From NCBI GenBank assembly GCA_001600415.1, contig BCJX01000021.1, positions 296,383-360,382 on the forward strand: 64,000 bases of DNA, given 5' to 3'. Both the position numbers and the translations under genes were made by a program. Positions 1 through 12,810 of the stretch are shown here, piece by piece. This stretch comes from Pascua guehoae. Its lineage: Eukaryota > Basidiomycota > Tremellomycetes > Trichosporonales > Trichosporonaceae. How positions within the stretch are numbered: position 1 is the stretch's first letter; each line of letters begins with the position of its first letter. Below the pieces are notes generated by a model. The model was given only the letters and a program-made list of their open reading frames with translations, did not search any database and was not told where the DNA came from.

Positions 1-663
1 GGGAGACTGCACGTTTGGTGGGGATCGAGGGGTTTTAAAAAGTCACGTGACTAGACAGGGAGGAGATGGTTGCGGCCCCATGACATTTGCGTTGCCAGCG
101 CTGGGCTGGCTGGCTGGGTTGGGATGCAGGGTTTAAACCGGTTTGGCCTGTGCCTGAAGGACATGGATGGATGGGCTGTTAGCGGTGGGGTGGGGGTAGT
201 GGGGGGGGAAGGACTGGGCTGACTGTGCCTGTCATGTAGGCTGGAGCCGGCTGGTCGGTCGGCTGGGGTGGGGATGACCGGCGCGGCCATTTACTCCGCC
301 TTACAGACAAGACATACAAGCCACAGCCAGAGACTGCCGTTGCTGCTGCTGCCACTGCCAGACCACCACCAGAGACATCTCGACCACTACCATTTCTCAC
401 TCTTTCCCTTTCCTCTTTGTCCTCCTTCCTCTCTCTCTCTCTTCTTCTCTTTCTCTCAAATCTAGAACAAAGGGGTGTAGCAAAACCGACCTGTGCGCTA
501 TACTCTGTGCTCGCCTGTCTTATATTACCTCGAGCACAACTATCCCATCTACCTCCCCCACCAAAGGCGACCCCATCCCCAACAATCGCAATCTCAAGGC
601 TAGAGGTCCCACCTCTCATCCTCCAACCCAGCTGGGCAGCTTCCCTCCCATCTCTTTGCCAAC
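1..663 (+). promoter_or_regulatory. ACC1 upstream region with pyrimidine-rich tract
   Basis: Non-coding sequence upstream of ACC1. A C/T-rich stretch runs from about 391 to 458 and includes a (CT)n run. Such tracts commonly sit just upstream of transcription start sites in fungal promoters, so the start site is probably between about 460 and 660. This is inferred from composition only. No TATA box is obvious. Short reading frames here have no recognisable product and look like chance. Confidence 0.4.
41..52. promoter_or_regulatory. 12-bp palindromic E-box (AGTCACGTGACT)
   Basis: A perfect 12-bp palindrome centred on CACGTG lies about 610 bp upstream of the ACC1 start codon. CACGTG within GTCACGTGAC is the classical site for bHLH factors of the Cbf1/USF type. 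Lipid genes in fungi are often controlled by bHLH proteins, so regulation of ACC1 is plausible but unproven. The site could equally serve a gene to the left of the window. Confidence 0.35.
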
Positions 664-3600
664 ATGGCCACAACCGCCTCAACAGGCGTGCCGGCCAACG
701 GCGGTGCTGAACAATATGACCATTCTCGCGTCGCTCACTTTATTGGTGAGTCACCGTTGCGGGCAAACGCAGGCGACGGGGGGGTGTGGTATCACATCCC
801 CAACAATTTCTAGCGACGGGCAGTACCCAACCGCGTCGTCTTGCAGCCCCACCTTGAGAGCACACATCGGATCCTTGTAGCTGACCACCTCTTTCCTCGC
901 TTGCTCTGTTACCCGCTGTACACATTGGATCATCGCTCGCTACCCCCCACCGCGCCTGCCTCCCCCAACGGATCCTCCCACGCCCCTTCCTTACTGGCTC
1001 CCACCTCCACCTCCACCAGGCGCCAACACGGTTGACGTTGCTCCCGCCGGCCGCGTGACCGACTTTGTCAAGTCCCAGGGCGGCCACACCGTCATTACAA
1101 AGGTCAGCTGATTTCTCACACACCACCCTGCAAAATGCATTGGTTCCTGGGTGCTTACCATGTTTCCAGGTCCTCATCGCCAACAATGGTATCGCGGCCG
1201 TCAAGGAAATCCGCTCGATCCGCAAGTGGTCCTACGAGACGTTTGGCTCGGACCGTTTGATCGAGTTTACGGTCATGGCCACCCCCGAAGACCTGCGTAT
1301 CAATGCAGAGTACATTCGCATGGCCGACCGCTACGTCGAGGTTCCCGGCGGTAGCAACAACAACAACTATGCCAACGTCGACCTCATTGTCGATGTTGCC
1401 GAGCGCGCTGGCGTCCACGCCGTCTGGGCCGGTTGGTGAGTGATTTATTTATTTATTTATGAGCCTTTTCCTTTCTCTCAGTGCTGACCATAACCAGGGG
1501 TCACGCATCTGAGAACCCCCGTCTCCCCGAGACGCTCGCAAAGTCCAAGATTATCTTCATTGGCCCTCCCGGCTCGGCCATGCGCTCGCTGGGTGACAAG
1601 ATTTCGTCGACCATTGTGGCTCAGTCCGCAGAGGTGCCGTGCATGCCTTGGTCGGGTACCGGCATCGCCGACACCATGCTGTCGGACCAGGGCTTTGTCA
1701 CTGTTCCCGACAAGGCGTACGACGACGCCTGTGTGCACGACTGGCAAGAGGGCCTGAAGCGCGCCGAGAAGATTGGCTGGCCCGTCATGATCAAGGCGTC
1801 TGAGGGTGGTGGTGGCAAGGGTATTCGCAAGGTCGAAGAGGCCGACAAGTTTAAGGGCTGCTACGAGGCCGTTGCGGCCGAGGTGCCCGGCTCGCCCATC
1901 TTCATTATGAAGCTCGCGAGCGCTGCGCGCCATCTCGAGGTGCAGCTTATTGCCGACCAGTACGGCAACGCCATTTCGCTCTTTGGCCGTGACTGCTCGG
2001 TCCAGCGCCGTCACCAGAAGATTATCGAGGAGGCCCCCGTCACCATTGCTCCCCAGGACACGTTTGAGCAGATGGAGAAGGCTGCTGTCCGTCTCTCCAA
2101 GCTCGTCGGCTACGTTTCTGCCGGTACCGTCGAGTACCTGTACTCGCACGACGACGACTCGTTCTACTTCCTCGAGCTCAACCCCCGTCTCCAGGTCGAG
2201 CACCCCACCACCGAGATGGTTTCGGGCTGCAACATTCCCGCTGTCCAGCTCCAGATCGCCATGGGTGTGCCCCTCCACCGCATCCGCGACATTCGTACTC
2301 TGTACGGCATGGACCCCCACGGTGTGACCGAGATCGACTTTGACGGCAACAAGCCCGAGTCGGCCAACACGCAGCGCAAGCCCCGCCCCAAGGGCCACGT
2401 TATTGCGTGCCGTATCACTGGCGAGAACCCCGACGCCGGTTTCAAGCCCAGCTCTGGTGCCCTCACCGAGCTCAACTTCCGCTCCAACTCGAATGTCTGG
2501 GGTTACTTCTCCGTCTCGTCGGCGGGTGGTCTCCACGAGTTTGCCGACTCGCAGTTTGGCCACATTTTCGCCTACGGCATGGAGCGCAGCGAGGCACGCA
2601 AGTCGATGGTCGTCGCGCTCAAGGAACTTTCGATCCGTGGCGAGTTCCGTACCACGGTCGAGTACCTCATCAAGCTGCTCGAAAAGCCCGAGTTTGAGGA
2701 CAACACTCTCACCACGCAGTGGCTTGACGGCCTCATTGCCGAGGGTATGACCTCGGAGCGCCCCGACACCACTGTGGCTGTCGTGTGCGGTGCCGTTGTC
2801 AAGGCGCACATTGCCTACGAGGGATGCCTCGCCAAGTACAAGTCTGTCCTCGAGCGCGGCCAGATTCCGCCCAAGGACACATTGCAGACATTCTTCAAGA
2901 CTGAGTTTATCTACGACAATGTCCGCTACTCGTTTGCCATGGCCAAGTCGGCGCCGCTCCAGTTTACGCTCTACCTGAACGGTGGTCGCATCTTTGTTGG
3001 CTGCCGCTCGCTCTCTGACGGTGGTCTCCTCATCTCCCTCGAGGGTGCTTCGCACACGGTCTACTACCGCGAAGAGGTTGGCGCCATGGTCCTCTCGATT
3101 GACTCGAAGACGACCATGATTGAGGACGAGCGTGACCCTACCCAGCTCCGCTCCCCCTCGCCGGGCAAGCTTGTCCGCTACCTCGTCGACTCGGGCGACC
3201 ACATTGAGGCCGGCGAGGCCTACGCCGAGATTGAGGTCATGAAGATGATCATGCCGGTCACTGGTGGAGAGAGCGGTATCGTCCAGTTTATGAAGCAGCC
3301 CGGCCAGCAGCTTGCGCAGGGTGAGCTTCTTGGTATCCTCACTCTCGACGACCCGACCAAGGTCAAGTTTGCCAAGCCGTTTGAGGGTATCCTCCCCACC
3401 TTTGAGCTCAAGAACGGTCGCTACGGCAGCAAGCCGCACCAGCTCCTCCGTGAGCACCTCGAGGTCCTCTACGACAACCTTGCTGGCTACGACAACTCGG
3501 CCTCGGTTCTGCCGTCGCTCCGCGCCGTCCAGAACACCCTGCGCGACCCCGACCTTCCGTTCTCGAACGCGAACGATGTCCTCTCGACGCTCTCGGGCCG

Positions 3601-6600
3601 TATCCCCCAGAAGCTCGAGGACGAGGTGCGCAGCTGCGTCGACAGCTGCCGCGCCAAGAAGCTCGAGTTCCCGTCGAACAAGCTCAACAACATGATCCGC
3701 TCGTACCTCGACGAGAACGTCGACATCAAGGAGCGCCAGCAAGTCATCAATGCCATCCAGCCCCTCCAGACGCTCATTGACGCGTTTGCCAACGGCCTCA
3801 AGGTCCACGAGTGGCAGATTTACGCCGACCTCGTCAACTACTTCTGCGAGATTGAGGAGCCATTCGGCGACCAGGGCCGCACCCAGGAGGAGATTATTCT
3901 CAAGCTCCGCGACGACAACAAGGACCTCGACCAGGTCACAAAGCTCGTCTTGTCGCACAACAAGGTTGCATCCAAGACCAAGCTTGTCGAGGCCCTGCTC
4001 GACATTATCAAGTCCGAGTCGCCCAAGGCGTCCATGACCCCCGAGACTGGCATTGACAAGGCGCTTCACCGCATGTCCGAGCTCGAAGGCCGTGCGACTT
4101 CCAAGGCCACGCTCAAGGCCAAGGAGGTGCTCATTGTCGGCTCGCTTCCTTCGTACGAGGAGCGTCTCGGCCAGCTCGAAAAGATTCTCAAGTCGTCGGT
4201 GACCACGAGCTACTATGGCGAGTCTGGCAGCGGCCACCGCCTCCCATCCTCGGACATGCTCAAGGAGGTTACCGACTCGCGCCACACCGTGTTCGACGTC
4301 CTCACGACCTTCTTCGAGTACCCCGACCCGTGGGTCGTCCTCGCCGCGCTCGAGGTCTACGTCCGCCGCGCGTACCGCGTCTACAACCTCATGCACCTCG
4401 ACTATGAGCCTGCCGACGGCCCCGACGGCCAGAACATTGTCACCTGGCGCTTCAAGTTTGGCGGCCCTGGCCTCGAGTCGGCCACCCCGCGTGTCGACTC
4501 GTCGCGTGACATTCCCCGCTTGGCGTCTGTTTCCGACCTCAACTACCTTGTCCACTCAAAGCAGGAGCCCACTCGCTTTGGTCTCATTACGTCGTACTCT
4601 GACTTTGCCAAGCTCAAGAAGGGCCTCCCGGGCCTTCTTGCGCAGTTCCCGCAGCTCAACCACGCCGAGTTCCACGAGAGGTACGGCTCGGACGCGCGCA
4701 ACCCCAACGTGCTCAACGTGGCCCTTCGTCTCTTCCAGGACGATGCCGACAAGATCCAGGACGCCGACCTGAACGCCGAGTTTGCCGAGCTCCTCAACCA
4801 GTACAAGGAGCAGGTCAACGACGCCGGTATCCGCCGTGTGTCGTTTATGATCTGCCGCAAGGACCAGTACCCGTCGTACGCCACCCTCCGTGCCCGCTCG
4901 GACGGCAACTGGCGCGAGGACGATGCGATTCGCAACATTGAGCCTGCTCTTGCCTACCAGCTCGAGCTTGGACGTCTGTCCAACTTTAAGGTGACGCCCC
5001 AAAAGTCTGGCAACCGCCAGATCCACGTCTACTACTCGGTCGGCCGCGAAAACTCGTCCGACGTGCGCTTCTTTGTGCGTGCGCTGCTGCGCCCCGGCCG
5101 CTTTATCGGCACGATGAAGCAGACCGAGTACCTGATCTCGGAGACGGACCGCCTCGTTGGCGACGTTCTCGACACGCTCGAGATTGCCCAGCAGCAGTAC
5201 CGCCAGGCCGACTGCAACCACATTTCGGTCAACTGCGTCTACTCGCTCAATGTGACGTTTGAGGATGTCCAGGAGGCGCTTGCGGGCTTTATCGAGCGCC
5301 ACGGCAAGCGTCTGTGGCGTCTCCGTGTCACCCAGGCCGAGATCCGTGTGGTCATTGAGGACGACGAGGGCAACGTGACGCCCATCCGCGCGTTTATTGA
5401 AAACGTGTCTGGCTTTGTTGTCAAGTACGAGGCGTACCAGGAGTTTACCAACGACAAGGGCAAGACCATTCTCAAGTCGATTGGCGACCAGGGCCAGTTC
5501 CACCTCCAGCCTGTCAACTTCCCGTACACGACCAAGGAATCGCTCCAGCCCCGTCGTTACCAGGCGCACGTGGTCGGCACGACGTACGTGTACGACTTCC
5601 CCGACCTCTTCCGCCAGGCGGTCGACAAGGCGTGGCAACAGATTCAGCAGGTGCTGCCCAATGTCCGCATTCCGTCCGACCTGCTCGAGGCTGTCGAGCT
5701 TGTGCTCGACGACGGAGAGCTCGTCGAGGTCAACCGCCCGCCCGGATTGAACTCGTGCGGTATGGTCGCGTGGGTCTTCACCATCAAGACCCCCGAGTAC
5801 CCCAAGGGCCGCCGCGTCGTTGTTATTTCCAACGACATTACGTACCAGATAGGTTCGTTTGGCCCGCTCGAGGACGAGTACTTCTACAAGGCGACCCAGT
5901 ACGCTCGCAAGCACGGCCTCCCGCGCATCTACCTGTCGGCCAACTCGGGTGCCCGCATTGGTCTTGCCGACGAGGTCATGGCCCTCTTTGACGTTGCATG
6001 GCGCGAGCCAGGCAAGCCCGAGAAGGGCTTTGACTACCTGTACCTCACGCCTACAAGCCTCGAAAAGCTCAACGAGATGGGCGAGGGCTCGGTCATCACC
6101 GAGGAGATTGAGACTTCCACCGGCGAGCGCCGCCACAAGATTGCCGCGATTATTGGTCTCAAGGACGGTCTTGGTGTCGAGTGTCTCCGCGGTTCGGGTC
6201 TCATTGCCGGTGAGACGTCGCGCGCGTACGACGACATTTTCACCATTTCCATGGTCACTGCCCGCTCGGTCGGTATCGGTGCCTACCTCGTCCGTCTCGG
6301 CCAGCGTGTCGTCCAGGTCGAGAGCCAGCCCATTATCCTCACTGGTGCCCAGGCCATCAACAAGGTGCTCGGCAAGGAGGTGTACACGTCCAACATTCAG
6401 CTCGGTGGCCCGCAGATCATGTACCGCAACGGTATCACGCATCTCACTGCCGGCTCGGACCTGGACGGTGCGCTCCAGATTATCAACTACCTTGGCTTTA
6501 TCCCCGCCAAGCGCGCGACTGCCATTCCCATCCTCCCCACGGGCGACAGCTGGGACCGTGACGTCGAGTGGAAGCCGACCAAGGCGCCTTACGACCCCCG

Positions 6601-7828
6601 CAACTTCCTCGCCGGTGTCACTAGCGAGGACGGTGTCTTCCAGACTGGTATCCTTGACAAGGGCTCGTTCTTTGAGACTATGGGTAAGTGAACGACAAGA
6701 GTGGTGGTGGTGCATGTTTAAACTGGTGCTAACAGTGCAGGCGGCTGGGCGCAGACCATTGTCTCTGGCCGTGGCCGTATCAACGGTATCCCCGTCGCGG
6801 TCATTGCTGCCGAGACGCGCACGATTGAGCGCGTCGACCCGGCCGACCCGGCCAACGAAAACTCGACCGAGTCGCGCGTGTCGCTCGCCGGTACCGTCTG
6901 GTTCCCCGACAGCTCGCGCAAGACTGCCACTGCGATCGAGGACGCCAACCGCGAGGGCCTGCCGCTCATCCTGTTTGCCAACTTCCGTGGCTTCTCTGGC
7001 GGCATGTCCGACATGGCGCAGGCCATTCTCAAGGAGGGTGCCAAGATTGTCGATGGCCTGAGCAGCTACAAGCAGCCGGTCATCATCTACCTTGTGCCCA
7101 ATGGCGAGCTGCGTGGTGGTGCCTGGGTCGTGCTCGACCCCTCGATCAACCCCGAGTACATGTCCATGTTTGTCGACAACGAGTCGCGCGGTGGTGTGCT
7201 CGAGCCCGAGGGTATTGTCGAGGTCAAGTACCGCAAGCCCCGTGTGCAGGCCACCATGGCGCGTCTCGACTCGGAGTATGCCAAGCTCAAGGCGGCCGCC
7301 GAGAACCCCAAGGCGACGCCCGAGGAGAAGAAGGAGGCTGCGTCCAAGCTCGAGGCGCGGGAAAAGCACCTGGCCCCCGCATTCCACTCGGTCGCCGTCG
7401 AATTTGCCGACCTGCACGACCGCGCCGGCCGCATGAAGGCAAAGGCCGACTGCACGCCGTGCGACTGGGAGAACTCGCGTCGCGCCATTTACTGGTCGCT
7501 GCGCCGCAAGCTGTCCGAGGTGCGCGTCATGAAGAAGCTCGCCGCGGCCAACCCGACGCTGTCGTACACGGACCGCAAGGCCTTGTACGCCCAGCTCGTC
7601 CCCGCCGAGCTCACGGGCGACACCGAGGTCGCCGGCTTCCTCGAAAAGTCGGGCGACCTCGTCGAGGACTTTGTCCAGCAGGTCCGCGACGACTACTGCT
7701 CGGACAATGTCGTCTCGTGGGCATCCACAAACCAGCGCGGTGTCCTCGATGGCTTCCAGCGTATCCTCGACTCGCTCGCGCCCGAGGACCGCGCGTCGTT
7801 TATCGCCCAGTTCCAGCAGCAGGCCTAA
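664..7828 (+). CDS. ACC1: Acetyl-CoA carboxylase (multidomain, biotin-dependent)
   Basis: Cytosolic enzyme that carboxylates acetyl-CoA to malonyl-CoA, the committed step of fatty acid synthesis. Five exons: 664-745, 1020-1102, 1170-1435, 1498-6683 and 6741-7828. They join to 2,234 residues, nearly the length of yeast Acc1. Order seen: biotin carboxylase from about residue 56 ([12 protein letters not shown]) with the glycine-rich ATP-grasp loop near residue 250 (EGGGGKG); biotin carrier site VMKM with Lys726 as the biotinylated lysine; the long central region; and the carboxyltransferase domain, including [12 protein letters not shown] from residue 1873 and FRGFSGG. The start is the first ATG, and its exon carries the family-typical N-terminal HFIGGNTVD after splicing. 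No mitochondrial presequence is evident. The large open frames on the opposite strand are by-products of biased codon use. Nothing is broken; product identity is secure. Confidence 0.97.
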
Positions 7829-9462
7829 GCCTCGCGAGCGGCGAGCGGCGAGCGAGCGCAGCGAGCGAGTGGGCGCTGGCGACCCTTGGCGGCAAAAAAG
7901 AACGGCAGTGAAAACAAGTGGCCTAGTGGCAGATTCCCCTCCCCCCAAAGTTGCCCAGGCGCGCACGACGTGATCCTGGGCGCGTGTGAATAGTGTAAGA
8001 AACCCGAGTGACTCTACTCGAAAGTGTGTCATATCCATAGATCTATACAGCGTGCGTGCAAAGGCATGCATCAGCTTGCATCGAAAGAGTGTGTGTGGGT
8101 GTTGGGTGCAGGTTGAATGGCGGTTTGGTGCAGGTTGAAGGGCAGTTGTGGGTGGTTGTGGTGCAGACTGTTTACAGCATGAGCGAGACGCGAGCCCCAA
8201 ACGCCATCAGGCATTGCCCGATTCTGAGCGCTAGCCCCCTAACTCGCGCACGGCTACTGAGTGACCAAAACACTGTGAAAGCTACAGCCTGTGGCATAAA
8301 GGTTGGCCTGGCGGTGGTTGCGGCTAGATCCCACTGAGGGGTGTTGAGCAGCTGTACAATCCCACCCTCCACGCCGAGATGTGCTGAGCAGAGATGGAGC
8401 AGCTCAATATCACCCTCTGCGCCTAGCGCCTCTGTGCCACCGGCGTGGCCCGTGATGGCGTACGGCCTGCAGTGTCGCCTGTTCGATTCGTCGACCACGT
8501 CCACTGTCGCGATAAGGCGCCTGGGTCTTGTCCAGCGACGTCTGGTGGGCTATGGCTATGGTAGCCGTCGACCTGTGGATATCAGGTTGAATACTTTTGC
8601 AGTTTGGGGTATGCTGAGGACGACGATGACAAGGGGGGCAGTAGTGTCGGCCAGAGTCCTCGCTGCATGGCTGCAGTGTAGAATGGCAATTGCCACCAAG
8701 CTAGCGGGCTGCGTTGACAATCCACGACGGTATCACTCGACTCTGAGAACCGGTGAGGACGCAGGCACACAAGCATGCAGGCCCGCAAACACGCAAGGAT
8801 GCCCAAGCACGCTCAATCACAAGCCCAAGCCAGCATATGAGCACAAGCACAAGCCCCAGCCAGCACGAGCACAGCAGGCATCTCCACGACGCGCACGCTT
8901 GCATCCTAAGCAAAAGGCCGTACACTGCCCGAACGCCAACCACTTCCAGCACTATCAAACTCTGCCGTCGACTACACGCTGACGATTACTCTGCGATCGG
9001 TACCACTACCCTGCTGACATGACCTCGACTTCTGACCTCTGACCTCGACCTCTGACCTCTGACCTGACCTCTGACCTCGACCTCTGACCTCCGACCTCCA
9101 ACATCCGACATCCGACATCCGACATCCGACACCCAACAGCCGCCGGTGGTGAGCTGGTCAGCCCTGATCGGGCAACAATGTACGTGCTCAAACCCAGGAC
9201 AGGTCGCCGACTGCCGATCCCATCTACAGCACACTGATAAATACCAGGGCACCTCCCAGCCCAGCCCACACGTGTCCCGTCCAGGCCTGTCCGGTGAAAG
9301 TGGCAGTGGCACCGCCGCCACCCAACCATGTGCCACGCAACCATGGATTCCAAATTACTCCCGCCCGATCGACCTTTTCCGACTTTGCGTCTTCATCGTC
9401 GTCAACCTCCACATTTCCCCTCTACCTACACCTCCCTACAACTCGCTTCGACTTGTTCAGCA
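7829..9462. other. Intergenic region ACC1-mS41, no gene seen
   Basis: About 1.6 kb holding the ACC1 3' end and the mS41 promoter. Just after the ACC1 stop there is a GAGCGGC/GAGCGA-type simple sequence (about 7835-7870). Several short open frames exist on both strands but none shows a recognisable domain or splice-consistent structure. The only notable element is the microsatellite at 9015-9133. Confidence 0.6.
9015..9133. repeat. Microsatellite of CTGACCTC and CATCCGA units
   Basis: Short tandem sequence. The first half is built from TGACCTC/TCGACCTC variants and the second from GACATCC heptamers. It lies about 330-450 bp upstream of the mS41 start codon. It is visible directly in the sequence, and no function is inferred. 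Confidence 0.85.
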
Positions 9463-11803
9463 ATGTTGACCGCCGCCTCGGGCTCGCGTGTTGTGTGCGC
9501 TGCGCGCGCCTTTTCGACGTCGGCGAGGGTTACGAAGCTGCCGCTCGTCCCGACTGGTGAGTGGCTGTTGGTCTGGGTGTGCCCGGTGTGGTGTGCGGGT
9601 GGGGGTGTGGGTGTGGGGATGGGGGTCCTTGTCCTCGTCTAGCGTGAACTGGGACCCCTCGTTCGTTACTCGCTCCCTGCCTCGGTCGTTGCGTCTGCTC
9701 CCACTCGTCGCTCTCGCTGCTCGTCGCTCTCGCTGCACTCGTCGCTGCACCATCCCTTTGGTCGCTGCACTCGTCCCTCTCGCCCCTCCCCCTCTCGTTG
9801 CCGCACTCGTCGCTGCACCCGTCGCCGCGCTCGGCCTTCCGCTCCTCCCTCTGGTCACTGCACTCGTCGCTGCGCTCCTCGTTTGCTTGCCGCTAACACG
9901 CAGAGACAACACAAACCCCCGCCGACCTCCTGGTCGCGATTGGCCGGGGGGCCGACAAGAAGCTCGCCGACAAGGCCGAGAGCTGGGACGCGCTGAATGC
10001 GCTCTGGACAAAGGGCGGGGCGGCGCTCGAGGAGGCCGGGTTGGGGATTAAGGACCGGAGGTGAGTTGCGGGTTGGGTTGGGGGNNNNNNNNNNNNNNNN
10101 NNNNNNNNNNNNNNNNNNNNNNNNNNNNNNNNNNNNNNNNNNNNNNNNNNNNNNNNNNNNNNNNNNNNNNNNNNNNNNNNNNNNNNNNNNNNNNNNNGGG
10201 GTGAGCAGGGGCGAACGAGGGGGTTGGTTTAGGGGTGAGGTTGGGGGGAGGAGAGAGGGGGAGGAGAGAGGGGGAGGAGGAGCCGAGACGATTAGGGAAA
10301 GCGAGGGGGGATGAGGGGGAGGATAAGGGGAGGTAGAGATCGAAGTCGAGGTCGAGGTAGAGATTGAGGTCGAGGTCGAGGTAGAGATTGAGGCCGAGGT
10401 CGAGATCGAGGTAGAGGTCAATTTCGAGGTAGACGCCGGGGTAGACGTCGGGGTCGACGTCGAGTGCATTGTGTGATCCGGTATCTCGGCTCGCCTGGCC
10501 GGAGAGCAACCCGGTATCCAGTCCTTTGGCCACGCGTTAATTACGCGGACGCGGACGCAGCGCGGTCGTGTGATCTCGGGGACTGGGCTGTTGGGCCGTA
10601 GCACGACATGGCGGCAACAACTCGTGCCCGTGACCAGCCCAGTGACCCGAGTGGCCAGCTCAGGTGGCCCCTCGGCATGGCATAGCGGTGTGGGGTTGGC
10701 GCGGGTGTCAGCCCAGTCGGTATAGGTACTCTGCCATGCGCAGGCTGTACGCCGTGCCCGCGCTGCGCCTGGGTGTATTGCAGGTGTGGTCCCGTCTATT
10801 CTCCTCCTTCTCCCCCTCTATTCTCCCCCTCTATTCTCCCTCTCTATTCTCCCTCTCTCAATCACCTCCATCCCCCCACATCTCATGACATTTCATCCCG
10901 CCGACCTCAACTAACCCCAGGTACATTCTCTGGGCGTTTTCGCGCTACTCGCAGGGCGGAAAGCCGAGCGAGTTTATCCAACCGCCCCGGCCGCCCAAGA
11001 CGATCCGTGGGTGAGTACACGTGCTGGCTCGGTGCTGCTGGGTGCTACGTGCTACGTGCTAGGAGCGAGGTGCTACGTGCTAGGTGTGGGGTGTTGGATG
11101 GTGTCGAGTTGAAGTTGTGGAGCCGATACGGGCAGCGGGAACTCTGGAGGCTCTGGAGGCTCTGGAAGCTCTGGAGCTCTGGGGCTCTACAGGCTCTGGA
11201 AACTGCGGAGGCTCTGGAAGCTCTGGAAGTTCTGGAGGCTCTGGAACCGCAGGATCGGGGCTCGGGACCCTCTGCTGTTCCCATCTCTTGCCTCGTCGCG
11301 GGCGTCGCCGTCGTCGACGACGTGTAGGGGTGCTTGCCAGACGGAGACTGGATTGGAGAACGCTGCGATGTCGGGCCGGTCTTGCTTGGCACCTGGAACG
11401 CTTTGGACTGTGAACAGGTGAACAGGCTTCTTCTGCGCGACGCATCAGCCGCGACTTGGGACGTTCCCGCACGCAATGTGGCCAGCCTGCAGCCAAGCCA
11501 CAGCGCCAGCACGAACAGCGACTAGTCGTGCAGTTCCGCCCAGCAGTGCATTTTGATCGTGAACGGCGATTGGCACACCCGCAATCTCCCAGCTCCACTT
11601 GGTCCTTTACACGCGTAGATATCGAGCTGACGCATCTTCTCCTCACGACCCACTCCCGCTCCATGTCATTTTCTCCCCGATACGTGCCACACACCCGCCC
11701 TCAACCGTTACCACGTTTCCGTTGCCACCTGTCCTATTCATCTCTATTGGTATTGTACAGATGGGGCCCGCGTGTGCAGAACGGCGTGCGTGTCAAGAAG
11801 TAG
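9463..11803 (+). CDS. Mitochondrial small ribosomal subunit protein mS41 (IGR-motif protein, Fyv4 family)
   Basis: Component of the mitochondrial small ribosomal subunit. Four exons, 9463-9556, 9904-10060, 10921-11010 and 11761-11803, join to 127 residues, typical for fungal Fyv4/mS41. The N-terminus has a presequence-like stretch rich in Ala, Ser and Arg with no acidic residues. The diagnostic IGR motif is at residues 44-46 (LLVAIGRGADKK), followed by a W-alternating helical segment and a basic Pro-rich tail ending NGVRVKK. Introns 2 (860 nt) and 3 (750 nt) are very long for so small a gene, and intron 2 contains the 113-N assembly gap. The coding exons do not touch the gap. Identity rests on the IGR motif and overall pattern; the exon joins all preserve frame. 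Confidence 0.85.
10085..10197. other. Assembly gap (113 N)
   Basis: Run of 113 undetermined bases inside intron 2 of mS41, bordered by G-rich low-complexity sequence, which probably caused the gap. The true gap size is unknown. Confidence 0.99.
10331..10452. repeat. GAGGTC/GAGGTA hexamer repeat
   Basis: Degenerate hexanucleotide tandem repeat (GAGGTCGAGGTAGAGATT style) within intron 2 of mS41, close to the assembly gap. Seen directly; no function inferred. Confidence 0.85.
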
Positions 11804-12810
11804 ACGAGTGGCCGTGATGCATTCTGTTGTTAGCCGTGGGTAAGGGTGCGTGGGGGACGGTGTGGAGCAGAGCGGGGAGGGTGAAGGTAGCGAGAGTGGA
11901 GAGGGTAAATGTAGCGAGAGCGGAGAGGGTAAAGGTAGCGAGAGCGGAGAGGGCAAGAGCATAGAGCGGAGATGTCAAGGGCGGAGAGCGGAGAGAGAGC
12001 TCAGAACTGGGGTGTAGTCCGGGATGTGATGGCGCCAATACGCCGGGCGCAGCAGACCTGGCCAGAGTAGCAAAGCCTGGCCGTCTGCTACAGCTGCCAT
12101 CGCGCACACAACGCGACGTGCTACCTCCATAGCTACCCCGACGGCCCGAGCACTCGCTCCATTGACAATATCTGCCATGCCAAGCTGCAGAGGACCGTCC
12201 CGCAGTGCGGCAGCAGGTAATACACCAAGCACGCAACCAACGCCATCTGGACGTCACCTGCGACACCCATGATGGACACCCATGACGGGCACTTGGAGGC
12301 ACGGCAACCGCCAGACCCCGTTCACCCCAGTCCAGCCTCTCAGTTCCTGCCGCTAGTCCCAGCCCCAGTCCATCGCAGGGGGTACTGTTGAAGGGGAGAT
12401 GTGGTCCTAGTGAGAAACGAGAATCCCACTGCACAGGCGCTGGCGACAATGACTCTGGGCGCGATCCTTTGCCTCCACAGCTTTCACGCTGAATGCCAGG
12501 CCCGTGTTCCGCGTTTCACTCGTCGCACACGCGAGCGAGAGCAGGCGAGCAGGCGAGAGGGAGATGTCGAGCACCACGCCGCCCAGCTTTTCCACGCGCT
12601 GGCAACGTTCATGGCCGACTCACCTGCGCTATGTGTCCCATGTCCTTTGATGTCAGCCGCCGGTCTGATTCCAACAGGGGCGTACAGCGCTACTCACACT
12701 CGCTCGTCCTAGTCCTAGTGCGCTCCCCTGCTCTCCAGTCTCCTCCCCCTTGCGCTGCCCCCATACCAGCTCCCACTCCAACCTTCCGCGCCAACCTTCC
12801 TACATCAACC
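11804..12810. other. Convergent intergenic region mS41/NCE101, no gene seen
   Basis: About 1 kb between two genes that end toward each other. It contains a minisatellite (11866-11996) and otherwise unique sequence. Short open frames on the minus strand pass through the minisatellite and have no recognisable product. Confidence 0.6.
11866..11996. repeat. Minisatellite, about 24-bp unit (GTAGCGAGAGCGGAGAGGGT)
   Basis: Three to four imperfect copies of a purine-rich unit containing GTAGCGAGAGCGGAGAGGGT lie just downstream of the mS41 stop codon, probably in or near its 3' UTR. Confidence 0.8.

Noticed and set aside
1478..8200. Two very long minus-strand open frames (1,025 and 1,214 codons) antisense to ACC1
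   Set aside because: They mirror the highly biased ACC1 codons, have Val/Leu/Arg/Glu-rich composition and no domain; typical antisense shadows in GC-rich coding DNA.
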